Shown here: one piece after another, positions 25,881-36,918 of the stretch
Layout of the letters: every line of letters begins with the position of its first letter
How positions within the stretch are numbered: position 1 is the first letter of the stretch
NCBI GenBank assembly: GCA_026874595.1
Contig: CM049313.1
Coordinates: 56,379,159-56,443,158 of the forward strand
DNA length: 64,000 nucleotides
Origin: Sipunculus nudus
Lineage: Eukaryota; Annelida; Sipuncula; Golfingiida; Sipunculidae
Direction of reading: 5' to 3'
Made by a program: the position numbers and the translations under genes
Notes under the pieces: model-generated
Databases searched by the model: none
Told to the model about the DNA's origin: nothing
Seen by the model: the letters and a program-made list of their open reading frames with translations, nothing else

Positions 25881-26804
25881 ATTAAACAATAACATGACAA
25901 TCATCATATCTCACACTGTTCATTAGCTCTACCTTTATTTAATACCGGTATATTATTTTTATGTTTTCACAGAGCCATTCCAGCCACTGTGTCGGCCACC
26001 TTTAACTTTAATTTTTACTTGGTTTATAACCTGCACTTTCAACCTTTATTCTTAACCTTGACCTTGACCTTGTGCTTCTGCACTTGATGAACGTTATACC
26101 AGTAAGTTGTATTCACCCAGGACTCTAATAAACAAGTATGACACTCAACACTGCTGTACCTCATCTTTATGTACTACGAACCCCCGTAGCATGGCTACAA
26201 ACATCATGAAATTTTTTCATTAAATAATCCTTCTGAAGAAGGATAAATATGATCCATCTGTCACTAAATTTTATTTATTAAAAGCAGGGACAGAGGGATC
26301 CTCTTAGAATCATTCAATAAAGCTTGGCCTAAATTTTTTCTAATGAATTTTCCTGATGTTGAACAAAATTGAATGACTACTAACAGTGCAGCTGCTAGAC
26401 TGAGACACAAGTTACTGTTCGCAACAGGCTTTAATTTCTCAATATTTCTCTTTTATCAAGATCAATATTGATATATTATATCACCGATTGCCAATACAAT
26501 CAGTGCTGATTATCAATATAGAGAGGCTCCAATTAACCAATTTATAGATGAACACACCCATTAGAAACCATGCTTTAAACATATTATAAACACACTGAAA
26601 TAAAAAAAACAAGCAGCCTGTATGCGGTGATATCCATGTTTTCTGGCCTATATTTATAAAAGCTCCATGGGATTACCTTTAGTTTATAAAGGTCAGATAG
26701 GTGATAAGGTCCCTTTATTATCTAAAATGAGTGTGTTCTTAAAATGAAAAATTTATGTTACTGAAATTAATATGCAGGCTAATGATCTAATATCTTCCTA
26801 ATTA
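25881..26804. other. Intronic stretch, no gene recognised
   Basis: An AATAAA signal lies near 26130, followed by an LTR-end-like ...ctacaaaca at about 26200. The rest is AT-rich, with nothing I can name. Confidence 0.4.
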
Positions 26805-26970
26805 CAGTGAAACCTGTGCTATGAGACCGACCGTGGGACTGGCAAAAAGTGGTCTTAATTAACAGGTAGTCTTTTCAGACATGTCAGTTAATAACTAATG
26901 TGTATGTGTGAATGTTGTTCACTCATGGGTAGTCTTAATAGACAGGTGGTTTCTCATATAGGTTCCACTG
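26805..26970. mobile_element. 166-bp MITE, pogo/Tigger-type termini
   Basis: The left end is CAGTGAAACCTGTGCTATGAGA and the right end, reverse-complemented, is CAGTGGAACCTATATGAGAAAC. Both interior halves carry the phrase gtagtctt or ggtcttaa. TA precedes the left end; the right flank has TC, so the TA duplication is decayed. Termini of this kind are typical of Tigger-derived MITEs. Confidence 0.65.
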
Positions 26971-29879
26971 TCTACACTGGGTCTCTGTTGATGATGCATC
27001 TGCAAGTGCTTGTTATGTCTGACTTTGGTAGTCAAGGGTACTGATCATTGAAAATGATTATATAATAAGTTGATTCTGCAAGAACTTGCCAATCAATACA
27101 AATGACCTTGTAGATCAAGACCTGGTAGGATTGGCTAATTCCTGGCTCTCCATAGGGGACCAGGGTCATTTAATTGGTACCCGAGAGGCTCACTTTTACC
27201 TGGATGCCTGCATTAATCACTGACTGAGTGATCCCTTTCATATAAATCAGCAATAACTTGTTTATTTACTAAGTTTAGTTTTCATCAAAGGGATCTTAAT
27301 TATCACCAAATATCCATAGGAAGAGATACTTGTTTTAAGCATTTTTCTTCTTCTTTTTCTTATTATTCTGCTACTTTTTTTTATCTGATTTTATGGATAT
27401 TTACTCAGGATGTAGTGCCATATCAGGCCTCTGTCATTATGACCAAATCACTGGCTGTCAGAGTGCCTGTACATCTAGGTCTGAGGAAAGCATTATAGGG
27501 CCCCATGAGGATGCAAATATTTTTGTAATTTTAAACAACAACGCCTCATGGCCTACAGGTACACTGTCAACTGACATAAACTGGGCTTATCGTTAGCATT
27601 TTTAGTGTACTTGCTAACGACACCAAACATGAGCGATAAACGTTCCATTTTAACTCAGCATATTGGTCAACTGCTCTGCATGTTTGTTGAATTCCTGACC
27701 GCATAAATACAGGCATGGCTCACACAGGTTACTAGATGCAGCCAACTTGTACACAATACAGGAAATCACTCATTACCATAGGGACTGTCAAGATTTCAGT
27801 TTGGGTTGTGATTTCACATGTATTCTCTTGTGTTGATTCAACATTCATAGAATAATGTTAAGATTATGGGCTTTTACCATAATATGAATGAAATATGATA
27901 GAAGACCACTGCGATGCATTCCTCAATATTTCTTGTATCACTACTCAAGCAGGCTTACCAGGCCAATTATCATCATACAACAAGTTGTATTGTTGTGTTG
28001 TCATGACTAATTAACTCGGGATGTACCTTACTGTGGTCTAATAAATTAGACCGAGTTTCAGTAACCATGACCTATTTTGCAAGGTCACAAGCTCAAAAAG
28101 AGAGATTTTTTTTCAGATTACCAATGCAATTTTCTTCTTATCTATAAGGTGCAGAGAAAAGTGGATGAATATGCCTTTATCAAATATGATTCCAAACATT
28201 TCTATGCCATATTTTTGGAATTCACGCTTGTGGAAAGTTATAAGATAGGTAACTCATCACTATTCAGTTAGGCCACATTTTTTAGATAAACCATTTGACT
28301 AGAAAGTTCAAATTTTAACTGACATGTGCCATTTGAAGTGTAGAAGTGCAGCAACAAGTCGGGTAGTAATTCTATATTCATTAGTTTTTTAATAATATGC
28401 AAATTACAAAAGAATGGATGTCACCATTTTCAGCACATATTTTTCCATCAAATCTCAAATACAAACAATCAAAATACAAGTCAATTTTATAGAACTACAG
28501 TTATTTCTAAAATTTAGCATCACAAAAACAACTGGATCAATATAGGGCCAAAGGCTTAGGTCACAGCAGAGGTCAAAAGGTCAAAATGTAGATGGCTATA
28601 TCTCATTAACTACTTAAGATATACAATGACTGTCACGTTAGTTAACAAGCATACTTAATTTTATTTGCTATAATTAGTTTTTAAGCTTTTCAGAAATGAC
28701 TATGGTAATACACTCTTTTTTCTGTATTTGAAACATGTAGGCTACAACAAACATGAATGTACATAATGTGAACTGAGTCTGGTCATACTTGAGAAGATAT
28801 TAAAGGGGCCTATTCTGATATATGACGTCTTAACTAAAGATAATCCCTTGAACCTATTATATACATAGGCCTGAAAATGCTGATCCCACTGCACATAGGC
28901 TGTTTGTTTGGTTTATATCCATGTGTTTATTACATGGCAAGTCAAACAAACCATAGTTTTGCAGAGGGCATTTTGCAACTAGTAACATTCAGCTTCCACA
29001 CACATGCAACCAACCACCTTAGGTTACGTTTTTCTGTTTGTCCACATTCTTGTAGATAAACAAGCTAATGCATCCATCACAGGGGCGTTATCAGAAATCT
29101 TCTCAGCAGGACCTACCTCATTTTTATTTATATGTAAGCAGAGTTAGCCAGAAATCACATTAATTGGGTACCTCAGCATGTGTCTTCCATTTTAATTACG
29201 GTACACCACTACTGCATATCAGTGCCATCTTGTGTTCATTTAATGAAACACCTGATATTTGAGTGAGGCATTAAAATTGGATAATTCCTTTGTATATTCT
29301 TAAACATTTGAGTGGATTGCTAAGGAGAATACCTAACATTTCACTGCGTTGAGCTGAAATATGGGAGTTACCTTAAAAACCAATAATGTTGTTCAAATGT
29401 ACCATTCCACAGAAAAGGTAGGTGATCGAATAGCTTGATTTAATTAACCATGCTTTGACCATACAGTATGCCTTACAAGTACCAGGGGATTCATTACTTG
29501 CTAATTACAGCTTGTATGATCCAGAGTTGAAATATCTTAATTATTCCTGGGAGATCTATTTGCAGACCCAGGTTGTCTGATATATCAAATGGCTGTTCTA
29601 ATTATCCACAAGATTATGGACCCTGGGGTGGTAATAAATGGCTGATCTTTCATGCCATTTGTCTTTTTAAAAACAACTTTTAAGTTCTGTACATAATAGT
29701 AACTAGAGGACCTGTTTTTTGTGACACAAAAACAATTGTATATCTCCCCTGACTACTGGCCTCACTTTCCCAAATTTTAGGGAAAAAACTGACCCCTTTA
29801 AAAGATTGGTGTTAACTTACATCAAGGATGTCTAAAGATTTGACCTTGTATGATGATGATCAAGGTAACGAGGTCATGA
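26971..29879. other. Intronic stretch, nothing recognised
   Basis: No supported gene, RNA gene or repeat boundary. A segment near 28555-28600 carries ggtcaaaaggtcaaa phrases reminiscent of the tandem families. Confidence 0.5.
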
Positions 29880-30680
29880 ACTGATCTGAGATTTTATTCT
29901 GGCTAGTTTGACCCTTAAGATCTAGGTAAAGGTCACCAGTTTCAAGCTCCTCAAGAACCTTGATTAAAACAATAAGTGTTTCAAATTTAAGGGAAAAAAT
30001 CTGTGAAAAGTAAGGGTTCACAAATAATGTCATGTCTACCTATTTGATCTTGATGATGAAGGTCAAAGTCATCATTTTCTATAACTTGTCTGAAATTTTG
30101 GTAGAGAAAATTCACGAGTGAAATTTCATGAGATATACTGAGTGGTTCAAAAGTTATAGTGTTCAAAAAATAATTTCTATCCTGGCTGATTTGACCTTGA
30201 AGATCCAGGTAAGGGTCACCAGTTTTGGAGCTCCTCAAGGGAATTGATTAAAATAATTAGAGTTTCAAGTTTGAGGAAAAAATATGTGCTACTTCTGAAG
30301 TTATGGGGTTCACAAATTATTCAAATTCAGCCTATTTGACCATGATGATGAAACTCAAGGTCACTGTTTTTTTTAACTTCTCTAAGATATTGGTAGAGAC
30401 ATTTCTAAAGTTGAATTTCAAGAAAACATGTCAAGGGGTTCAACAGTTATAATATTCACAAATAATATCTAATCTGGTTGATTTGACCTTGAAGACCCAA
30501 GTCAAGGTCACCAATTGTCAAGCTCCTCAAAGAAGGTGATCATTACAATTAAAGTTTCAAATTTGAGGAAAAAATATGCGATTCTTCAAAAGTAATGGGG
30601 TTCACCAAAAATTCTATTTTGGCCTATTTTACCTTGATGATGAAGGTCAAGGTCACCGGTTTAATTTGATTGGTCAGATT
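29880..30680. repeat. Three degenerate tandem units, period about 285-290 bp
   Basis: The phrase tttgaccttgaagatccagg, followed by gtcaccag and agctcctcaag, begins at about 29907, 30190 and 30482. Each unit also contains the phrases tttgaggaaaaaatatg, ggggttcac and tttgaccttgatgatgaagg. Copies are roughly 75-85% alike by eye. The period matches the other intronic families, though sequence similarity to them is weak. Confidence 0.8.
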
Positions 30681-31105
30681 TTCTATACCCTTCTGGCAAT
30701 GCTATTCATTTGATCTTAAATTTGCAATAGACATCTTTCAGGAGAACTAATGAGTACTTGAATCACAGATTAACAACTCATTTCAGCCCTGCATATCATA
30801 CCAGAGTAAAATGAGACCAATTGAGCACTTAGATTCCCAATTAGCTACTCGTTTCAGCCCTACATCCTACAACATGTAGTGGAATTCACAAATGAGTGCA
30901 CCTTTTGTGGCTTCCTGTGTGGTATGAACCAGTAAACAGGGTGATTACACGCCAAGGGCCAGCAGGTGCAGTAGTCACTGGGCCTGGTTGACGCCAAGAT
31001 ATAAAATGAGAGGAAGCATGTGATACTGCTGTGTCACATAGTCCGAAAACGAAATGGAATTCTGCAGATGTACATGCAGATGTAGTTAAGTTAGCATTAA
31101 ACAAG

Positions 31106-31685
31106 TGACCCATGGGTCATGAAGCTAAGCTGACTTAGAAGACATTCACTAAACTAATTTTATCATCTGAATGACATATTTTGTAGCTGGTATCCCCATT
31201 CAACTTAAGGTTAATTAGCTTGGTGGATATGGATAACAGAGACCTAAAATGTCAGCTGAGCTTAGAAGATTCTAGGCCAATGGTTAAGATTTATGCCCTG
31301 TTAACAGACAACCAAGTCTTTGAAGGTCTCAAAATAGAAAAAAAATGTGTAAAATTTGACATATTTTCTGCTGTTCTGCAGGATCTGATGAAACACTCCG
31401 TGATTTATACGCATGCAAAAAATTATGGTGACCAACCCATTAGTTCATCAGATACTGGAGCTTTTGAATCAATTTTTTTTGTTTTTCTGGGGGGTACTTC
31501 TGAGCTCAGAGGATATGGGTAACAGAGACCTAATTTCAGGTTTCCAAGGAGATTTTTCATTGACCTCTCTGGATGTCAAATTAGAACAACTAGGTCCAGT
31601 GTTTATGATTGGTGCAGGACAGACAGACTACCGACAAAGGGTGATCGCTATAGCTCAGATGACTTCAAATCAGCAGAGCTAAAAA
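31106..31685 (+). mobile_element. Helentron-like element, family B, both ends present (about 580 bp)
   Basis: The 5' end carries the palindrome TGACCCATGGGTCA (31106-31119) followed by agctaagctga. The 3' end is the tail hairpin (31652-31680, agctcagatgact / atcagcagagct) followed by aaaaa. The 5' phrase agctnagctga is the approximate reverse complement of the 3' tcagcngagct, giving subterminal inverted repeats. The interior has two partial B units (gtttccaaggagattttt, gatttatgccctgtt). A poly-G run follows at 31688-31699. Confidence 0.65.
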
Positions 31686-31750
31686 TAGGGGGGGGGGGGT
31701 TACCTTCATAAAATTTTTTTTTTAAATGTAGTCGAAGCCTGAAGCCTTAC

Positions 31751-31794
31751 CTTTCCCAGCTTCTTACTCATGTAGATCTTCAGCTTCTGTAATA
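31751..31794 (-). CDS. 44-nt microexon of the PDZ-scaffold gene
   Basis: On the minus strand the exon lies between acceptor ttgttacag and donor gtaagg. It completes the codon left open by exon 52654-52768 (one base, G) and encodes VLQKLKIYMSKKLGK, a basic amphipathic segment, ending on a full codon. Exon 1-1221 then follows in phase 0. A second acceptor-like acag lies 8 nt inside the exon (TATTACAG, then AAG). Using that one would shift the frame and meet a stop within eight codons, so the outer acceptor is preferred. Because both neighbours match only when this exon is included, I consider it real despite its size. Confidence 0.75.
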
Positions 31795-31799
31795 CTGTA

Positions 31800-34007
31800 A
31801 CAAAGGTAGAACAGAATTTATAATGACTGAAAGTTATAAAATGGTTATGAAACAACAATATATCAAGAAAAGAAGAATCTTACACATAAACTATAATAGT
31901 TAAAAATAACATTTTGTAACACAATGAAATAATGAATAACACAAATCTGTAAATTCCAGCTGTTATATGACATACACACAATTTAATACCGAAGGTACCT
32001 AGTTGGTGATGTAGGCAAAAGGAAAGACATTTTTATTTCTTGTTCATTAATATCTGCAACATTAAACCTCTTCTTGAACCTTTATCAAAGAATTAGGATT
32101 TAACCTTCTAATCTTTTTACTTATTAGCCTGGTGTCTTGGAAATATTTTTTTTATCAATAAAGGTAAGTGAACTCATTCAATATAGCTAACCAGACCACC
32201 CACTGTGTCAGACCTCACACAATGACAGCTTGTGTTTAGAAAGAAGACCACATAACTGGTGTTTAAGTATGCATGAAGGACAAGGGTAAAAAAAAATAAA
32301 TATTATAGGGGGAGATGAGAAATTAACTAAATGAAAAATTAGACAGATTGTTGAAAATGAAAGTGAAATGGAAAGCAGATGGACTGGATGATCAAATCAA
32401 TGAGGGATATCCCTAATACTGTTACTCTCAAATCTGGAGATAGTCAATGAGTCCATTCATTCAGCATGGCTGCATTTGCACTGAGCAGAATGCTGTTCAT
32501 TGCAATTCATCCTGATATTTATTATTTATTATATTAATCATTTTGTGTTGAAAAAGGTATTTCTGGAACATGAAAAAAACATTTAAAGAGGAAATATTGC
32601 TGCATTCACTGAAATTTGTATTAGAACTTGATCTCGAATTGACTGTCATGCAGGATCATTCATTCATTTATAAACGTCAAGTTTTGACAAGGTTTCTGGA
32701 ATGTGTCATATATTCTGGTAAACAACATTTGTAACTGTGTTTTTATGGAATAATCACATTCATAAGCAAACAAAAAGTGGCAACAGTCAGTATCGCCAGT
32801 GCTAATGAGAGTCCAGCTCAATCATGCTTGCCACAAAGAGGCTTCCAGCCATGCCAGATAGTTGTTTTTCTCCTACATCTTCATGGAAAGCATCATTAGC
32901 AATATCCTGTCTTAACTGGTGAGGCAATAATAAAGTTTAATCACAAGTTAGTTGTTTTTCCGCCACTTCCAAGCACTGGATGACCAAGGGAAACACACAT
33001 CACAATAATGAATGTCAAGCAGATTCTTTCATAAGTACTAAACCCAGATTCCCCAAATACCTTTCACACTTATGTAAGATACAGTGGTAACAAGAACAAT
33101 GGACTTACTAACCCCGTGAGAATTGAAGGCAAGCTGGAGACAGAGTAAAGAGTTTTCAAAATGGTTTAATAACAACAAATAGTTGGTAAAGCTCAAAATG
33201 AGATCTCTTTGAGATAATGCATGTGAAAGAAAATCACTGATTTTGCTCTGGTGGCCATACTGGTTTTTGGCATTCACTAGAGGGTACCACTTTTCAAGCA
33301 GATATAATGAATATCAGAAAAAAAGAAAGGTCCATTAGAAAAAAGAAATTATTACATTTAAGAAGACCAGGAGTAAATTAAGGTCATGCATTTTGACAAA
33401 CAGGGTGATTAATAATCACATGGTAAGATGAATGACCAAAGAAACAAGGGACCCATAGGTCACTGTGCTCCGCTGAAGTTGACCTTGAAGGTAAAAATCT
33501 AAAATAATATAAAATGGAGATAAAGTGTAAGAGGAAGAGGTATATATAGGCCATGGTTGGTTTATATGATTGGTTTGTATTGATGAGCATGAAATTGTTG
33601 CAAATAATATTCTGTGACCTGACAATGTGTTTCATATGTTGAAACTGAAGCATGTGAGCAGTTTTTGAACAAATGATCTATACTATTACCATAATCACTA
33701 GTTTGCTTTTTGATTAACTGTTGACATTTCAGTAGATACACATTTGTTCAACTGAATCTATTTTTTTATAATATATATTATTAAATATATGTATTTTTTA
33801 TTTTATGAAATGAAAACAGTTGAATATAACTAATGTCCACAGTCCACAGATGAAAGGACTTGGTGGTGGTGGTTGGGGGGGGATGGTGTGTGGAATGGTT
33901 GGAGTTACAACATATCTGTATGATTATAGTGTATATACATAGGATTGTCAATTAATTCAACAATGCTTACAGGAAAAAAAGTTCATGCACAATTACTTAG
34001 TATTTAA
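31800..34007. other. Intronic stretch, no gene recognised
   Basis: AT-rich, with no splice-bounded open frame. An orphan 5' palindrome of the family B type (gggacccataggtcactg, then ctccgctga) lies near 33449-33477. Confidence 0.5.
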
Positions 34008-35215
34008 CTAGTGGCCCAGGGGCCATGACACATAGCTGAATTCAAGGAATGTTGAACAATGAGAAAGATGACTGCCAGAGTGCCAAAAAATCATGTCTGG
34101 TTTACAAGAAAACTCTCCAAGACGGATTGACATGCCAAATTTCAGACCAATATCTTGAACCATTCCTGAGATATGAACAATTTTCCCCCAAAAGCACATG
34201 TACGTATGGACGCCACAGGAAAACGATTCCAGATGTGGTGCCACCAGTCTTGACTACAAGATAGAGCAGGCCAAGATCTATGGACATGCACAATTTCAGG
34301 CCTATACGGCTCACCATTCCTAAGAAAAGAAAATTAATTTATTCTACAGAAACAGGAAGGTAGGTGGTCCCACCTGTCTGGTTTATGAGAAAATTTTCCA
34401 AGATGGATGGACATGCCAAATTTCAGACAAATACCTTGAACCATCTCAGCACTTTCGCCCAAAGCAGATGTACGGATGGATGCCACAGGAAAATGATTGC
34501 AGGTGGCTGCACCAGTCTTGAATACAAGATAGGGAGTCCAAAATCTATGAATTTGGACAATTTCAGGCAAATATGGCAAGTCACTCCTGAGAAAAGGGCA
34601 TTTATTTATTCTACAAAACAGGGTGGCGCCATCTGTCTGGATTACCAGAAAACTTTCCAAGATGGATGGACATGCCAAATTTCAGACCAATATCTTGAAC
34701 CATTCCTGAGATATGAGCAATTTTCACCAAAAGCAACTATACCGATGGACGCCAAGCAAGATTCCAGGTCTAGAGGTTATGATTTGTGCCCTGTTAACAG
34801 ATGACAGCTTCTTTGAAGGTATCAAAATAGAGAAGATTTTTTAAAAATTAGAAAAATACAGGTGGTGCCACCAGTTTGCAGGAACTGAAGGAACACTCCA
34901 TGATCAATATTCATGCACAGAATCATGGTGATCAAGGCAGTAGTTATTCAGATACTGAAGCTTTTGCATCAAATTTTTAACTATTCTTGGGATACTTTGG
35001 AGACTCATAGCTCAGAGAATACATGTAAAAGAGACCTAACTTCAGACTTCCAAGGAGATTTTTCATGGACCTCCCTGGATGTCAAGTTAGAAGATTCCAG
35101 GTCTAGTGATTACAATTTGTGCCCTGTTAACGGATGGCTGGACAGATGGAAGGCCGAACGCCAGACAAAGGGTGATTGCTATAGCTCAGATGACTTTTAG
35201 TCAGCTGAGTTAAAA
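34008..35215 (+). mobile_element. Helentron-like element, family B/F, both ends present (about 1.2 kb)
   Basis: The 5' end is agtggcccaggggccatgac then catagctga. The 3' end is the hairpin at 35183-35211 (agctcagatgact, three-base loop, agtcagctgagt) followed by aaaaaa. The interior up to about 34745 is a tandem array. The phrase catgccaaatttcagac recurs near 34129, 34410 and 34670 (periods 281 and 260), and each unit has two half-units of about 140 bp with ggtggtgccacc-like cores. The remainder is a single family B unit. No coding capacity. Confidence 0.7.
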
Positions 35216-35929
35216 AAGGACAGACAATCTGGAAGACAATCAAAGCTAATAATATATGAAGTTTCAATTATTTCTTAATTTATTTATTATATCAATTTTT
35301 TTTTAAAGTTTATCATCTGCAATGAAACACAACTGAATACATAATTTGCTTTCAAATTTCAGACTCAAATAGCTAAATTCCAAACATATACAGCACATGA
35401 AAGTTTATTCAACAGTGCTTATTGGAAAAATTTCATAATTAATATATATTTAATGATAACGGAGAGATGATGCACAGAGCTAATCACTATATGTTCCTTT
35501 CTCCTAAGGCAGGAATATGTTTCAATCATATCTTAATTTTTTCGAATCCTATTATTAATTAAATAAATTTTACACATTTGCATTAATAACTAAGGTCCCA
35601 TTGCACAGGAATCATTGGCAGCAGGGGGGGGGGGGAAGAGGGTTGGATTAACAACACTTCTGCATATACATACAGGGCAAACAAAGCCTGATCTCCAATT
35701 CTGCTGAGGCAGGAAAATAATGAACAAATGTTTGTATTAGATCCTCATTTTTTTATCACATCAATTTTTTTTTATCATAAGTTTATATTTTTATACATTT
35801 CCAATATAACATATCTGAATATAAAAGTTGATTCATAATTCTAAATTGCATCATCATAAATCTCAATCTTGTCAGATAACACCATATCATGCATACAAAT
35901 GTTTATTTATTTTTTACCACAAAAATATA
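35216..35929. other. Intronic stretch, nothing recognised
   Basis: AT-rich; a 12-base poly-G run at 35624-35635. No gene seen. Confidence 0.5.
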
Positions 35930-36391
35930 TCTATAGTTTCAAAATTTTTCATGCTAGGTGGGTAAATATTTTTCCTGATTTATTACAAAGTCAATTATCT
36001 TATGGCCCATAACTTTAAGAAATTATACATAACAGACTTAATTTCTGGCATGTATATAGGTAAAATATATAGGAGATTACTTCTGGTAAATATTAAGAAA
36101 AAAAGATAAGTGGTTTTGATCTTAAGCAGTCCTGAATGTGATAAAAGGTTTTTAATGAAAATTTGAGGTTTTTCTTTAATAACTTAAAGGAACGAAGTCA
36201 TATTGACCCAATTTGTGGTATGGTAGGAAATTTTGGTAACATCTTACAGTATGCCGAATTTGGGATTTGTGGGTTAAATGGTTTTAAAACGTGCCAGTCT
36301 AAGGGACAGACAGATGGATAGTAAGACAGACGGACGACAGACAATCTACCACAACTATAGCTCAGATGACTTATAGTCAGCTGAGCTAAAA
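35930..36391 (+). repeat. Family D repeat with family B-type hairpin tail
   Basis: It shares tatggcccataactttaaga, taatttctggcatgta, gtggttttgat and ggaacgaagtca with 49500-50646. It ends in a gacagac/ggacgacag stretch and the hairpin at 36359-36387: agctcagatgact, loop tat, agtcagctgagct, with one mismatch, followed by aaaa. Confidence 0.8.
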
Positions 36392-36499
36392 GCAAAGTGC
36401 TATGACAACTACAAGTGCCTAGAATGTCAGGAAAACAGGACTGAAAGAAGAAAAACAGAGAGCAGCATGGGAAGAAAAACAGGAAGCTTAAAGAAACTG

Positions 36500-36800
36500 T
36501 GACAGATTTTTAGAAACTCACCTATTGGCAGGTGAACTATATGTGCAAGATAAAAGGTCTGAGATGAAAAGTTTGGCTGAAAATGCATCCACAATCTTTT
36601 CAAAGATGTTTGTCCTGTGACCTTGACCATTGAACTCATGACCGCAAAATCAATAGGAATCTTGTTTTATTGATGGGCCATATATATGTCCAGTTTGATA
36701 CCCATATATCATTCCAAGCTGGAATTATCATCAGGAAATGAATTTCTGGACAGGTGGCTCCTGTGACCCATGGGTCACAGCGCTCAGCTGATCGGGATTG
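36500..36800 (+). repeat. Family C unit followed by a 20-bp perfect palindrome
   Basis: One unit shares ctattggcaggtgaac, gtgcaagataaaaggtctga and atgcatccacaatctttt with the array at 50650-51300. At 36761-36780 lies the perfect 20-bp palindrome CTGTGACCCATGGGTCACAG, followed by cgctcagctga. The same 5' module marks the starts of the family B elements. Confidence 0.75.
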
Positions 36801-36918
36801 GACTATAAATGTTTCTCCACTGTGATACTATATCGAGTTGATAAAGCTTATGAATATCATGGACATGTTGGGCTATTATAAAGGAATGTAATATGTGAGT
36901 AAATGATAAATGAAACTA

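Larger units (their letters stand above)
1222..31750 (-). other. Predicted intron of the PDZ-scaffold gene, about 30.5 kb
   Basis: This is the gap between the microexon donor (gtaagg, minus strand, just left of 31751) and the acceptor just right of 1221. Phases join cleanly (phase 0 to phase 0). I saw no other convincing exon inside on either strand. The contents are repeats and transposons listed separately. Extra or alternative exons cannot be excluded without RNA data. Confidence 0.7.

Noticed and set aside
22690-26210. Firm call of a solo LTR
   Set aside because: No target duplication and no partner copy in the window; kept only as a low-confidence suggestion.
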